Of a stretch of 64,000 nt of DNA, positions 1-11,483 are shown piece by piece. The notes below the pieces were generated by a model. It worked only from the letters and a program-made list of their open reading frames with translations, had not been told where the DNA came from and ran no database searches. The DNA comes from Bombyx mori (taxonomy: Eukaryota > Arthropoda > Insecta > Lepidoptera > Bombycidae), in NCBI RefSeq assembly GCF_030269925.1, contig NC_085124.1, positions 12,338,001-12,402,000 on the forward strand. Reading direction: 5' to 3'. Both the position numbers and the translations under genes were made by a program. Positions within the stretch are counted from its first letter, which is position 1. Each line of letters starts with the position of its first letter.

Positions 1-408
1 AGAGTAGGGGGATTCCCGCGGTCAACACTACAACCAGACACGCGGCGCCACCCCGCCGTGCTACGCCAACCCCACATAATGCAGGATAAGTGTAAGAAGA
101 AAGTCACAATAGACATAATAATATGTCACAGTGACTGTTCAGTCTATAGTCCCATCATCCGATGCCGTCAATAATAAACGCTAAACAACCACCCGCCCAA
201 ATTTACTTAGTAACTCGTATTACATCTAACCAGTAGACGTAATTAGTGAAAATATTTGTTTAACAAACAATAGTAACTAGCTTGTAAACAACCGTGTGAA
301 CGTTTAATATTTGTTTTGTACTCGCGTTAACTACAAATTGTTAGCGAATGAATCTCATACGATACGTTTGTAAGCTGCCTAATTATTAACTAGGGCAATT
401 TAATAACA
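1..408. other. AT-rich sequence, nothing recognised
   Basis: No coding or repeat signature that I can name. It ends where a minus-strand Helitron-like element begins. Confidence 0.4.
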
Positions 409-859
409 CTAGAGGTCCCCTGGTAGTCGAAATTCGACTATAACTAATGGAAATTAAAAGTTTGTATTATGATTCTATTGTCAAGGGCTATTCTAATTCT
501 TTTTAATCACAGATTTCGTCAAGACTACACTAATACAAATATTAATAAAGAGAAAACAATATTTAATCAATTCTCAATTTGACAGACTATAACTGACAGA
601 TTGCAAAGAAAAGTTTGACAATATACTTCAATGCAATAAACAAATAGTATGCATGCGTGCTGTGTCAAATACATGGTAGTGTGTGTAATGTTTTCTTTAT
701 TGAGTTAATGTATCTTTTATGCGTTATTTAAAAAAAATATTAGCATTGTGCACTTCTTCTCTATAATCTCTATAAGTGTGGAAAATTTCATACTCCTCCG
801 TCCGCTCAATTTTCGTAAAAAGGGATACAAAGTTTTTGCTTCACGTATTAAAATATAGA
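409..859 (-). mobile_element. Non-autonomous Helitron (family H2)
   Basis: Read on the minus strand it starts TCTATATTTTAATACGTGAA and ends CTAG, lying between host A and T as Helitrons do. Next to the CTAG end (plus-strand left side) is the palindrome TAGTCGAAATTCGACTA, the hairpin expected just inside a Helitron 3' terminus. It is closely similar to 6114-6543 and 10283-11159. No Rep/helicase is coded, so it is non-autonomous. Confidence 0.7.
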
Positions 860-928
860 TTTACTTTAATTTTATTTTTTTTATTTCCTGTCGGTAGGAA
901 ACGTGCTGATTCCTACCACTTCGCTCCG

Positions 929-1238
929 TCTATACTAATATTATAAATCTGAAGAGTTTGTTTGTTTGAACGTGGTAATCACAGGAACTACTGGTCCGAT
1001 TTCAAAAATTATTTCAGTGTTAGATAACTCATTTATTGCGGAAGGCTATATATAACATCACGGTAAAGCCAATACAAGTGAAGCACCAATAATTTCAAAA
1101 TAGGGGTTTAAATAGCTCCTTAACATTCTATAATAATTTAGAAATGTTTTTACTTTCTACGTAAATGAAGTGAGGGTAAAATTTAGCGTTATGCCAAAGT
1201 AACTATTCCATGCGGACGGAGTCGCGGGCAAAAGCTAG
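929..1238 (+). mobile_element. Non-autonomous Helitron (family H1, Lep1-like)
   Basis: Starts TCTATACTAATATTATAAA and ends GCAAAAGCTAG followed by T. These ends are shared with copies at 12454, 19371 and 37875 and match the lepidopteran Lep1-type Helitrons known to me. The base before TC is G rather than A, so the left end may be slightly altered. It has no coding capacity. Confidence 0.65.
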
Positions 1239-1270
1239 TCTTCTATATAGTCTTCGGCAATCTGCACTAA

Positions 1271-1297
1271 CATCATCATCATCATCATCATCATCAT
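1271..1297 (+). repeat. (CAT)9 microsatellite
   Basis: Nine uninterrupted CAT units. Confidence 0.9.
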
Positions 1298-1349
1298 GGT
1301 TCCAAGCCGGTTTCGGCAACGGCGACCAAAATTTCAGTTCAATAACTTA

Positions 1350-1388
1350 AAAGCTAAGTCCGCGCCTCTCATGCGCGGACTTAGCTTT
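1350..1388. repeat. Perfect 16-bp hairpin
   Basis: Arms 1350-1365 and 1373-1388 are exact reverse complements (AAAGCTAAGTCCGCGC) with a 7-nt loop. It is GC-rich in an AT-rich setting. No known RNA family recognised. Confidence 0.85.
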
Positions 1389-2123
1389 AATATGGGTATC
1401 TCTAATATGGCTATGGTAGCCTATCTTGTTCTTAAACTGCACTAACACCTCTCTTATCAGTGCGAATGGGATTGCAAACAATTAAACGTGAGAAACAGCA
1501 TAAGTAACATAATTATTGCGTATTTCTACCGCGGAGCAGTCAAGCAATCAGGCTTGGAAGATATAGGGGACCTTGAACAAAACAACAAACTTCAACCTAA
1601 TATATCAACCTGGGTGGCAGCATCCACGTTGATATCTATGACCTTCGATAACCGCGTTCGCGTCTTGGTGCAAAAAGGTATAGCAAAAAAAAAACGAAGT
1701 TTACTATAGAGTAGATTCAAAGCGGTAAAATTATTACCATCATAGTCTCTAATGCGCTTAGCCGACAATGATTGCAACTAGAATTAATACGTTAACCTAT
1801 TTCATTATAGGCAACCTCAAAACCCGATAACCTATCACCCTAAATATTTCATCTCATGACCTAAATACAGCATTGGGATTAATTGCTCGTTTTATTTTAT
1901 TCCAAGTATTGTGCAAGTTGATTCATTACGACTAACCATTTGCTCTACAAGGCTAGGGTTTCATTTGTCAATATAAATCTCTAAAATTGGCCCTTCCAGA
2001 TCGAACGGAGAATACATTTTGATTTGCGAATAATACGGTTTTGATTTGTGAAGAATACAGCCTTGATTTGATTTCTTTGGTACAAGCCAAAGAAAAAAAT
2101 TGATATCTAAACTTTGTAACCGC

Positions 2124-2375
2124 TTTTTTTATTTTTTTATTGCTTAGATGGGTGGACGAGCTCACAATCCACCTGATGTTAAGTGGTTACTGGAGTCCAT
2201 AGACATATACGATGTAAATGCGCCACCCACCTTGAGATATTAGTTCTGAGGTCTCAGTATAGTTACAACGGCTACCCCACTCTTCAAACCGAAACGCATT
2301 ACTGCTTCACGGTAGAAATAGGCGGGGTGGTGGTACCTACCCGTGAGGACTCGCAAGAAGTTCTACCACCAGTAA
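2124..2375 (-). mobile_element. Bm1 SINE, 5'-truncated
   Basis: Begins on the plus strand with a T-rich tract (the poly-A end) and runs through the GAGCTCAC...CCACCTGATGTTAAGTGG core to the TTCTACCACCAGTAA block. The tRNA-like head is missing. Confidence 0.85.
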
Positions 2376-3369
2376 ACTTAGAAACTACACAGTCAAATTT
2401 GAGAGCATTATAATTAATAGATAGATGTTTTATTGCCGTATTCCTGGATCTCTACTGTAGACTTTTTGCGTAAATATTTATGTCCTAAAAAATTACAGGC
2501 TAGTCTATTAGGATTACATCGCAGCGTCTGGACATCGTAATATGATATAGCTTGCAGTTTTATATTAAATCAACATTTCTTGGTCATTTATTAGCAAATC
2601 AGGATGCAATCGCCTTAAATTGAAGTTTTAATTTTAGAAAATAAGAATACGTCTAGTACTCTAAGTATGCTGAGTAAAGAAGTGTAACGGTAGTGAAAAC
2701 CGGACATCATATTATTATATCAGATATTTTCCATGCCATTGACGCATTGCAAAATATATACCTAATAATTACTAAATCATGAGCATGCCTCAAATTGTAG
2801 TGTCTTTAATTTTGGAAACCATCTGCTTCAATAAAAAATTGAACAAAAACGATGCATATTTATGTAATAGGCAGCATCATACCACGGAATTCATAAATAA
2901 ATCTAACCTTTACCATCATTTAAGCCTTACATTAATGGCTGTAATAATTCTGCTCCCAGAATTGTCATGCACCAATTAAACGCATCCATGAATACTATTG
3001 AAACGTTACGAGGCTTATTAATATGTTCCGCTTACGTCGTAACTCATTAATTAAGCGATATGTTTATATGCATTCCTTTGACACACGTCGTTGCTTATAT
3101 ATTATCATTGGTAAGCAACGGCTAGAAATTTTCCTTAGAGTCTCCTTTGAAGGAAGACATAATACGAGATTTATGTACACATATATAAATGTAGGTATGT
3201 CACGTTAGAAAGAAATTTATCTCTACTATTTTACCAATAAGCTCTTGATTGATATCTAGACATCTCGAGGAGAGAGCACTTGATTGAAACACTAATATTT
3301 CGCGGTGTATTATAACTCTCCACACGGAAACGCCGTTATACTTAAAGAGCGGTTCTTTTTTCCCTACCT
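2376..3369. other. No gene recognised
   Basis: AT-rich DNA with only short chance reading frames. No splice-linked exons or repeat core seen. Confidence 0.4.
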
Positions 3370-3620
3370 ATGCTGATCGCCATGAGAGGCTATTTCAGCT
3401 TCACCCTAACGTGTGTAGGTGAGCTCACGGGGCTCAAACCGGAGTGTTGCTAACACTGACCCTAGCAAGAGCAGTGCTTCGCAGAATCCACCACCGGATC
3501 GGAAACGCGACCCACTGAGAAGATCTGACGAGAAACTGAGTGGTATGTGTCTGTGGGTTCATTCACTCGTCGAGCCCTTCGTCGCAAACAACGGGTTCGA
3601 CGAGGACGGTGACCAGTGCT
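3370..3620 (-). repeat. Dispersed repeat family B, copy 1
   Basis: Reverse complement of a recurrent block (CTGAGTTTCTCGCCGGATCT, then GGTCGCG, TTCGCGAAGCACTGCTCTTG, GAGCTCAC). Related copies lie near 8.4, 18.8, 23.5, 42.5, 44.1, 45.2 and 57.9 kb. At 18.8 kb it directly follows a Jockey-like LINE C-terminus, so it may be that LINE's 3'UTR (inference). Confidence 0.7.
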
Positions 3621-5231
3621 TGTGGTGCCTAAAAGCCCCGTTACTATTTGTCATTTTGCTTATAGTTGCAGACACAGAATAATGTTTGACTTAAGCAACA
3701 AAAATCGATATAGCATTTACTGAATTATTTAAATATGTTCGTACATGCGTCTAGTTGATTACTAATCACTGCAGTGGCTTAAGAAAACAATTTCGGCCCC
3801 CAACACCAATTTCAAAGAACACAAAAAAAAAGAAGAGAGAGAGAGAAGAAAACAAAGAAATTTTCATTCGTCCCAATTATCCGCTTGCCATTCCTATCTT
3901 GGACTACTTTTGCTAGATTTTTGAGAGTAAATAAATCTCACTGTCAAAGATTGTTTACATAAACACCTTTGGGGTTCTTTTGATGAATGTTCTTTTTTTA
4001 ACAATATTTCACGTCAGATCTTACACAATACACAAATTTTATTTAGGAATATCCAAAGTCCGTTTATCATCATTTTCATATTAAGCCTTACAGCCCAGAG
4101 CTACCCTTACTTTACCCTAACCCAGTCTACCTCTCCAAACATGTAGGTCTCTCCACACTCATATAACCATGAGCTTTCTCTTTCCAGTTTTGACACCCAT
4201 TCTTTTGAAGTCCTGTTCTACACCACCTAGTTAGTTTAAGTACACATATTGACGAGAGATAAACGCTCACGTGAAGCTTAAGTTTCCTTATTAATCTTGA
4301 AATTCTGAAAATTCCATTCTTATGGCTCGCTTGGTACTTAAGGGTCTACAGAGCTTCTACGCTTCTCTATGTGTTTTATTCCGTATGTTCAAGATGATCC
4401 TATTGTCTGCTTTTTAACAGAACTCATCCATAGTAAGTAGCACCATTGCATATATCCACGGTATTTTTACCGAGATCTTTCTGGCACGCGTCACCCGGCT
4501 TGAACTTAAATTTTCTCCACGGTATTTCTTAAGTGCATGATATGTCCCTCTTCAAACGAGTCTTGAAGAAGGTCAACAATGATAAATCTTTAATCATTGA
4601 TTATAATTATAACTTTGTTAGCAACATAAGGAGCATTGTATACTTCTTTATCAATTTCAAACGTTACGAAATCAATTATCGAAGAAAGAGCTACAGAAAA
4701 AGCAACTTTATTCCTTGCACATAAGCATACATAGCATCAGTATATTTTCGGATTCAATCCAATTTCGGTCTTCGGGTAGGTGCTCGCTACATTTTTTGTA
4801 ACACTTCATTGTGTTAATAAAACCGAGAGCTTCCCCTTTCTTGAACATACATCAATCGTTTTCTTTTGTAAGTAAAATAAACAGACGCACTTTTAGCGTG
4901 CACTTTTATGGTTTTATTTACGCTTGCGTTGTACTGCGTAATGTTTGACGAAGTTTTATTTACCAATAGGTCGTGTTGATGTGGGTGGCTGTTCGTTAAA
5001 TGTTACATAATCTATTGTTAAGAATACTATAGGTGTATAGTATTGTCTATTTTTTTTTGTTCACAGAGCCGTCTTTTTGTAGACTAATACATTAACGAGC
5101 TTTATGCGTTTTATTAGATTTACCTTTTTTTTTTTTTCTTTATTTACCTACCTTGTCCACGTCATATAGTTTTAACCATAAATTACATGTGTCCGAAAAT
5201 TAAATCTTAACAGTATTGCATATTTACGCAA
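3621..5231. other. No gene recognised; possible LINE relics
   Basis: AT-rich. A short stretch at 4533-4580 reads MHDMSLFKRVLKKV, which resembles the RYDMSFFKRGLWRVL motif of the LINE end at about 15.0 kb. A degraded CR1-like 3' end is therefore possible but weak. Confidence 0.3.
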
Positions 5232-5424
5232 TTTTTTTTATATATTTTTTTATTGCTTAGATGGTTGGACAATCTCACAGCCCACCTAGCTTTAAGAGGT
5301 TACTGGAGCCCATAGACATCTACAACGTAAATGCCGCCACCCACCTTGAGATATAAGTTCTAAGGTCTCATTATTACTTACAAAGGCTACCCCACCCTTT
5401 AAACCGAAACACATTACTGCTTCA
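5232..5424 (-). mobile_element. Bm1 SINE fragment
   Basis: Tail, GAGCTCAC-like core (mutated to AATCTCAC), CATAGACATCTACAACGTAA and the ACCCCACCC...ATTACTGCTTCA block. It breaks off before the TACCACCAGTAA end. Confidence 0.8.
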
Positions 5425-5488
5425 TATATACCTAATGTATTTTTTTCTTATTAAAATCGTTTTTATTCGAACATAGTGGAGGTCACCC

Positions 5489-5605
5489 GTGAATACGTAT
5501 TTTTTTATTGCTTAAATAGGTGGACGAGCTCACGGCCCACCTGGTGTTAAGTGGTTACCGGAGCCCATAGACATCTACAATGCAAATGAAGCCACACACC
5601 TAGGT
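5489..5605 (-). mobile_element. Bm1 SINE 3' fragment
   Basis: T-rich tract, then GGTGGACGAGCTCACGGCCC and the GTTAAGTGGTTACCGGAGCC core. It ends after about 115 bases. Confidence 0.8.
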
Positions 5606-5611
5606 TAAATT

Positions 5612-5725
5612 GACTTTTTGGCGGAAAAGCGGAGAACGAAGCTTAGTGAATTGTTTTATTTTGTAAATTTGCTGTTTCTTCAAGTTTAAATTATGTGTAA
5701 TAACAGTGGTTTATTGGTAAAAAGT
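5612..5725 (+). repeat. Dispersed repeat family C, copy 1
   Basis: Shares GACTTTTTGGCGG, TGTTTCTTCA(A/G)GTTTAAA and a TGTGTAATAAC(A/G)GTGGTTTA block with 41697-41812, in the same order and spacing. Family not recognised. Confidence 0.6.
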
Positions 5726-5880
5726 TCCTTATGGGACGACGCGGAGGGGTACCCTAATCGGGAAAAAACGTCCGTAACGTAAGATTTTTATTGAAGTGAA
5801 ACTTCCTTATCGGCGTTGGAAAAAAATTTACCGTCACGTTTTTCGGTTACGCGTCACATTTTTCCGTTACGCGCCATCTG

Positions 5881-6001
5881 TTTTGTATTCATGTCTATGA
5901 TAATAAAATCCTTTTGTTTAAACTTTATCTAATTTAACTTTTTTGTATTCATGTCTATGATAATAAAATCCTTTTGTTTAAACTTTATCTAATTTAACTT
6001 T
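5881..6001. repeat. Perfect 60-bp tandem duplication
   Basis: 5881-5940 and 5941-6000 are identical, with one extra matching base after the second unit. See the finding: the period equals the usual 60-base line width of sequence files, so a formatting artefact cannot be excluded. Confidence 0.9.
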
Positions 6002-6113
6002 ATTTAACCAATTTCTAGAAAGTTGCATGTAGATCATTTTTCGAAAAATAAGGCCATAAATAAGTTTCACTTCTTACGTGTGTACACTAGTACACGCACA
6101 CATTTTTTATTTA

Positions 6114-6543
6114 CTACAGGTCCCGCAGTAGTCGAAATTCGACTATAATTTTTAGGAGTTAATAGGAATTGTAAGTTTATACACTATTATGATTGTACTT
6201 TATACTTCTATAATCACAAATTTCGCCAAGGCTATACTATAAAAAAATATTAATAAAGACAAACAATATTTAATCTATTGTCAATTTGACCACAGACGTC
6301 AAGAACAAAAGTTTGACAATAAATAGTATGCATGCGTGTGTGCGTCAAATACATGGTATGTAGTGTGTGTAATGTTTTCTTTATTGATTTAATGTATCTT
6401 TTATGCATTATTTCAAAAAAATATTAGCATTGTGCACTTCTTCTCTATATTCTCTATAAGTGTGGAAAATTTCATACTCCTCCGTCCGCGCAATTTTCGT
6501 AAAAAGGGATACAAAGTTTTTGCTTCACGTATTAATATATAGA
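6114..6543 (-). mobile_element. Non-autonomous Helitron (family H2)
   Basis: Minus strand starts TCTATATATTAATACGTGAA. The 3' end has the TAGTCGAAATTCGACTA palindrome and a terminal GTAG instead of CTAG. It serves as the uninterrupted reference for the copy at 10283-11159. Confidence 0.7.
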
Positions 6544-6634
6544 TGTATAGTCTTAGTATGATGGCTTTACAGTGTTTAATCTATAGTCTACGTGATGACG
6601 GTTTTCTATGATAGAACATAATTAGGCTTGATTT

Positions 6635-6852
6635 ATTGATGTGAAACATCTATAGCCGCACGTAAAACCGATTTCTGGCGTGGCGACGCATGCCGTGGCG
6701 ACGCATGCTATATGATGGTATATATATACAGTCTATATGCAGTAGTGTGTACGGTATTTTATTTTATCAATAAGACATTTAGTTCCTATCACAATCTGTT
6801 CTTTTCTGCATATTACTTTTACAAAATAATGTCGATGTTTCACATCTGCCAG
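6635..6852. repeat. MITE-like element with short inverted ends
   Basis: GATGTGAAACATC near 6638 faces GATGTTTCACATC near 6833. Inside, the 15-base unit CGTGGCGACGCATGC occurs twice in tandem (6679-6693, 6694-6708). Ends not precisely resolved. Confidence 0.4.
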
Positions 6853-7119
6853 GCGTCCCGTGACGGCTCACATTTTTTAATATTCATTTAACTGTTTCTT
6901 TGTATATTATAATATAACTATATATTTTTAATAAATCATTGTGAATAAAATAAAGCTTATAACTTTGTAAAGTACTTTTTATTTATTTTTATCAATAAAA
7001 AAATCATAATAAAAAATGTATACCCGAATAATTATTTTCTTTATACTTCGAATAGAACTTAAAATTAATATTTTTATAATAAGGATCTTCGTTCCTATCC
7101 GGTGTCCCACGACACCACA

Positions 7120-7185
7120 CTTCTTTTTTTATTATTATGATGGATGGACGAGCTCACGGCCCACGTTAAGCGATCACCCTTGTCT
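7120..7185 (-). mobile_element. Bm1 SINE tail fragment
   Basis: T-rich tract followed by GATGGATGGACGAGCTCACG and GCCCACGTTAAG. Only the last about 65 bases of the family are kept. Confidence 0.65.
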
Positions 7186-7624
7186 CGTCACCCCAAAGTT
7201 TCTGTAAATAAACACATTTTACTGAAATTTAATTTCATTGTATGTAATTGATTAGTCTCAAATTAATCAACTTAACTTCATTTTGTTACATTTCATTTTC
7301 ATTTAACAGAATACGGATGAATTTAATATCTATTAATTAACGATTTTTCTAAACTCGACTCTGGCAACGATTACGTCTGAAGAAGCCGATTGCCATACTT
7401 AAAAAAGAAGAAGTTTGAATTCTGAATTCCCACACTGTTTGCGTCTAATAAGGATGATGCAATCGACATGATCACGAGTAGCCTTCTTTACGACACAGGG
7501 TGGTGACGTCATTGACACATACCATCGTTCGCGGCGATGACAGTTATCACTTGTATACAGTAGAGACTACATGGCCCACGCACTGGTTGTCTTTGTTTAG
7601 TGTCTAAAGCCGCTTTGAAATTTA

Positions 7625-7731
7625 CGTTTTCAATTGTTTTATTATTATTGCGTAGACGGACGAACGAGCTCACGGTCCAATTGGTGTTAATTGGTTATCG
7701 GAGACCATGGACATCATAACGTGAGTGACGC
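7625..7731 (-). mobile_element. Bm1 SINE tail fragment, head-to-head with the next copy
   Basis: Runs GAGCTCACGGTCC, GTTAATTGGTTATCGGAG, then an eroded CATCATAACGTGAGTGACGC. It abuts the tRNA-like head of the following plus-strand copy. Confidence 0.7.
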
Positions 7732-8170
7732 GCAGTCGAAGCGGCCTAAAGGATAAGACGCCCGGTGCATTCGTGTTGAGCGATGCACCGGTGTGCGAAT
7801 TCCGCAGGCGGGTACCAATTTTTTTAATGAAATACGTACTTGACGAATGTTCACGATTGACTTCCACGGTGAAGGAATAACATCGTGTAATAAAAATCAA
7901 ACCCCCAAAAATTATAATTTGCGTAATTACTGGTGGTAGGAACTCTTGTGAGTCTGCGCGGGTAGGTACCACCACCCTGCCTGTTTCTGCCGTGAAGCAG
8001 TAATTCGTTTCGATTTGAAGGGTGGGGCAGCCGTTGTAACTATACTGAGACCTTAGAACTTAAATCTCAAGGTGGGTAACGCATTTATGTTGTAGATGTC
8101 TATGAGCTCCAGTAACCACTTAACACCAGGTGGGCTGTGAGCTCGCCCACCTACCTAAGAAATAAAAAAA
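7732..8170 (+). mobile_element. Bm1 SINE, near full length
   Basis: Starts with a tRNA-like head (GGCCTAAAGGATAAGACG as A-box region, GTGCGAATTCC as a mutated B box, GCAGGCGGGTACC), continues through the TGGTGGTAGGA...CTCTTGTGAGTC and GGGTGGGGCAGCC blocks, and ends CCTACCTAAGAAATAAAAAA. The B box departs from GGTTCGAATCC, so Pol III activity is doubtful. Confidence 0.85.
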
Positions 8171-8339
8171 ATTAAAAATATGTTTTCCTATTGCCAGGCT
8201 ATTCCGGAATCTTCCGAGATCTTCTATTAGAGTTAGACCTTTGTATATTTAGTATTTTGCTTAAAATATATCAGAAAGAGTTTGTCACGTTCAGATGGTT
8301 TCTATTTTATTTCAACCTATCTTTTCGCTGGTAGACTAA

Positions 8340-8515
8340 GAGGATATTCCAGTTTCGCCTTGACTGGTAGGTGAGCTCACGTCCTGGGACCTGAGAGATT
8401 TTTGCTAACACTACCCCTAGCAAGAGCAGTGCTTCGCAGAATCTACCACCGGATCGGTATCGCGGCACACTGAGAAGATCCGGAGAGAAACTCAATGGTT
8501 TGTGTCTCTGGGTTA
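8340..8515 (-). repeat. Dispersed repeat family B, copy 2
   Basis: Contains GGTGAGCTCAC, CTAGCAAGAGCAGTGCTTCG, CCACCGGATCGG and GATCCGGAGAGAAACTCA, the reverse complement of the family core. Confidence 0.7.
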
Positions 8516-8796
8516 TAAGGTCGAAAATTTATTTATTTAACACCCTTTCATGTTGCAGTGCTGGATTTTTTAGCGGAAAAAATTGGCATAGATGGTGGTG
8601 CAAACCTCTGCGAGGTTACAATGCGCCGTGCCGCCGATAATATATTCACAGAAATAACAAAATCATTATTTCATTTACTAAATTCGTTAAATGTCAAATG
8701 TCAACGCTTTATCATCATCGTCGCCCCACACACTTACGCTACGCGACACAGGTATCCGTCATGGCCATAATTAGAACACCCAAGTACTATTTCTGC

Positions 8797-8995
8797 CTAT
8801 TTCTGCCGTGAAGCAATAATGCGTTTCGGTTTGAAGGGTGGGGCAGCTGTTGTAACTATATTGAGACCTTAGAAATTATATCTCAAGGTGGGTGGGGCAT
8901 TTACGTTGTAGATGTCTATGGGCTCCAGTAACCACTTAGCACCAGGTGGGCTGTGAGCTCGTCCGCCCATCTAAGCAATAAAAAAATAATAAAAA
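8797..8995 (+). mobile_element. Bm1 SINE, 5'-truncated
   Basis: Begins in TTTCTGCCGTGAAGCAATAA, runs through GTGGGGCAGCTGTTGTAACT and ends CCATCTAAGCAATAAAAAA. Confidence 0.85.
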
Positions 8996-9834
8996 AGAGT
9001 CACCGCTTTCATTTTCACAATGTAAAATAGGAACGAGGAAAAATGGAAAGAAAATAGGAAAGAAAAATAGTGTGTCTCTCAGTAACGTAACTTAAAACGG
9101 GCCATAAAATTGTACAATTATTGGGTCGACCATCGAGTGCTAATTAAAACCCGAGCTCAATCAAACGAACGTCGTATACGATCGTAAACATGATGAACTG
9201 TAGGTTAAGTGTGCATTTACAGTGATGACGCGCTCCAATTCAATGAAGATTGTTTAAAGAAAAAAAATCGGTTGTCTGTAAAGTCGGTTTACTGACGATA
9301 GTTGAACGTGACAACGTGATAAGAAAATACTGATGGAATGGTTTCATTTTTCAAAAGAAAATTTTAATTTTATTTGTTTGATAGATATTTTGTATGGTCA
9401 ATTGACACCACATTCACTTTTCACTGAACTTCATACTTGACGAAAACATGTAAATGTATTATTGTATAGCAGCTGTCCACGCGGATGCATCGCTCACTCA
9501 AGTAGGAGAGAGACAGATGTCGCTCGTTGCGCGCTCTCGCTTGCACTTCAAGCCTTAAATGGAACGCCTCAGAGCGAGGTAACGCCGCACGAGTCATGTT
9601 TTTTCGTGCGCGCAGCCGGCTCCATCGAATTATAAGACGTTGTCAAGTCAAAAACTTAAATCAGACGCTTAACCATTATACTATGAGATCATGAACTCTA
9701 TTATGCTAAATACAGCCGCTAGCTGTAGTTACAACTTCAATATCCAAAAGTTTTCCCTGTAATCATTCACACGCAATGTATGATCGCAATAACAATTATA
9801 TACAAAAACTTCAGCTACATTGAAGTGTGTTATT
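8996..9834. other. No gene recognised
   Basis: AT-rich DNA with a short GC-richer patch at 9470-9620. No coding or repeat family identified. Confidence 0.4.
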
Positions 9835-9992
9835 TAAGCATAATTTAAAAAAAAATTAGTATTCTGCACTTCTTCTCTATACTATCTATAAGTATGGGAA
9901 ATTTCATACTCCTCCGCCGGCGCAATTTTCGTAAAAAGGGATACAAAGTTTTTGCTTCACGTATTAATATAGTATATTTATATATATATAGA
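9835..9992 (-). mobile_element. Helitron H2 5'-end fragment
   Basis: Carries the block CACTTCTTCTCTATA, TTTCATACTCCTCCG, CAATTTTCGTAAAAAGGGAT and TTTTTGCTTCACGTATTAAT shared by the H2 copies, but lacks the palindromic CTAG end. Confidence 0.6.
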
Positions 9993-10282
9993 TTATCTAA
10001 CCGTCTGTCACGAAGCTACATTGATATTTATACATTTCGCAGTATTAAGAAAGCGACCGAATGAATGAATAAGCCGTTGAATACTATTGTTTTAGGTATA
10101 AATACCAGAGTACATTAAAAATGTTGTAAATGAGGTAAGGGCATACGCTAAAGTGTTGTTCCCGACTTGGAAGTCTGCTCGACCCGTGTTTGACCTGCTT
10201 CACTGTGCCACAACGTTGACCTATTAATGTCGACAAGACTGCACCGACGACTGTAAATAATTTAGGTGTGAATTTAAACTAA

Positions 10283-11159
10283 CTAGAGGTCCCGCAGTAG
10301 TCGAAATTCGACTATAATTAATTGGAATTGTAAGTTTGTACACTATTACGATTGTATTTTATACTTCTATAATCACAAATTTCGCGAAGACTACACTATA
10401 AAAATTTTTTACAAAAACAAACAATGTTTAATCTATTCTCAATTTGACAACAGACGTCAAGAACCAAAGTTTGACAATAAATAATATGCATACGTGTGTA
10501 CGTCAAATACATGGTATGTAGTGTGTGTAATGTTTTCTTTATTGATTTAATGTATCTTTTTTGCATTATTTTAAAAAATATTTGCATTGTGCACTTCTTC
10601 TCTATATTCTCTACAAGCGGCCCGCTCCGGCTCCGCTCGGGTCTTTAATCAAAATTTCAACGATATTTGAAGTTGTTTTATTTTTAAAAATAAAAGAACA
10701 CTTATTGCGGCATAATTATAATGGTTGTACATGTTATGCCGCCGCGACAATTTTTGTAAATAATAATGTGTTCTACAAAGTCGTAGTACATTATTTTCAA
10801 TCAATAGTTTAATCAAGTAATATTATCAATAGTTTTCGCAGGGCATGCGATGTAAAGAATATTTTCGGTCATTTTTTTACACCTTGGGTTACATTATTGG
10901 AGTTTTAGTAAGGATCCCTAATTTTTTTCAAAAAATATTATAGCCTATGTCACTTGGGAATAAGTATAGCTTCCAAACAGTGAAAGAATTTTTCAAATCG
11001 GTTCAGTAGTTTCGAAGCCTATTCAATACAAACAAACAAACAAATCTTTCCTCTTTATAATATTAGTATAGATAAGTGTGGAAAATTTCATATTCTTCCG
11101 TCCGCGCAATTTTCGTAAAAAGCGATACAAAGTTTTTGCTTCACGTATTAATATATAGA
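10283..11159 (-). mobile_element. Non-autonomous Helitron (family H2), interrupted
   Basis: CTAG end with the TAGTCGAAATTCGACTA palindrome at the left, the TCTATATATTAATACGTGAA start at the right. It is split by another Helitron at 10614-11072. Comparison with 6114-6543 shows the site before insertion was CTCTATAAGTGTGG. Confidence 0.75.
10614..11072 (-). mobile_element. Non-autonomous Helitron (family H1) nested in H2
   Basis: On the minus strand it starts TCTATACTAATATTATAAAG and ends GGGCCGCTTG, where family copies have CTAG. It sits exactly between A and T of the host Helitron without a target duplication, as expected for rolling-circle transposons. Confidence 0.75.
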
Positions 11160-11483
11160 TATTTCACTTCTCCGACATTACGTTAACGTGAATGATTCTG
11201 CGTTGTATTGAAAATAATTTTGTACATTCAGTCCGACACTTGCTTTTTTTTTCTCATATAGAGATAAGTAATAAAAATTCCGAAGTATTGTGACCTTGAG
11301 CTTCGTCTGGAAGAACACATATTGTTGCATTCTGGACGTGACGGGTCATCAAAGTCTGCATATTAATTAAGCAGTAATTGCCTTGCAATTAAAAAAGCTT
11401 AGACAAATGTTAAAACTTCAATTTCATGTCTCAAAGGGCTTGTCGAAAAAGTTTTTTAAAGATTTCTACGGGCTATCTATCTT

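Noticed and set aside
1271..1297. (CAT)n as a coding or regulatory motif
   Set aside because: A simple microsatellite with no reading frame or partner motif.
5881..6001. CRISPR-like or iteron array
   Set aside because: Only two contiguous units without spacers, and a eukaryotic setting.
8558..8770. 70-codon frame MLDFLAEKIG...
   Set aside because: Some protein-like composition, but no recognised family, no splice sites in register, and it is flanked by repeats. Not enough support.
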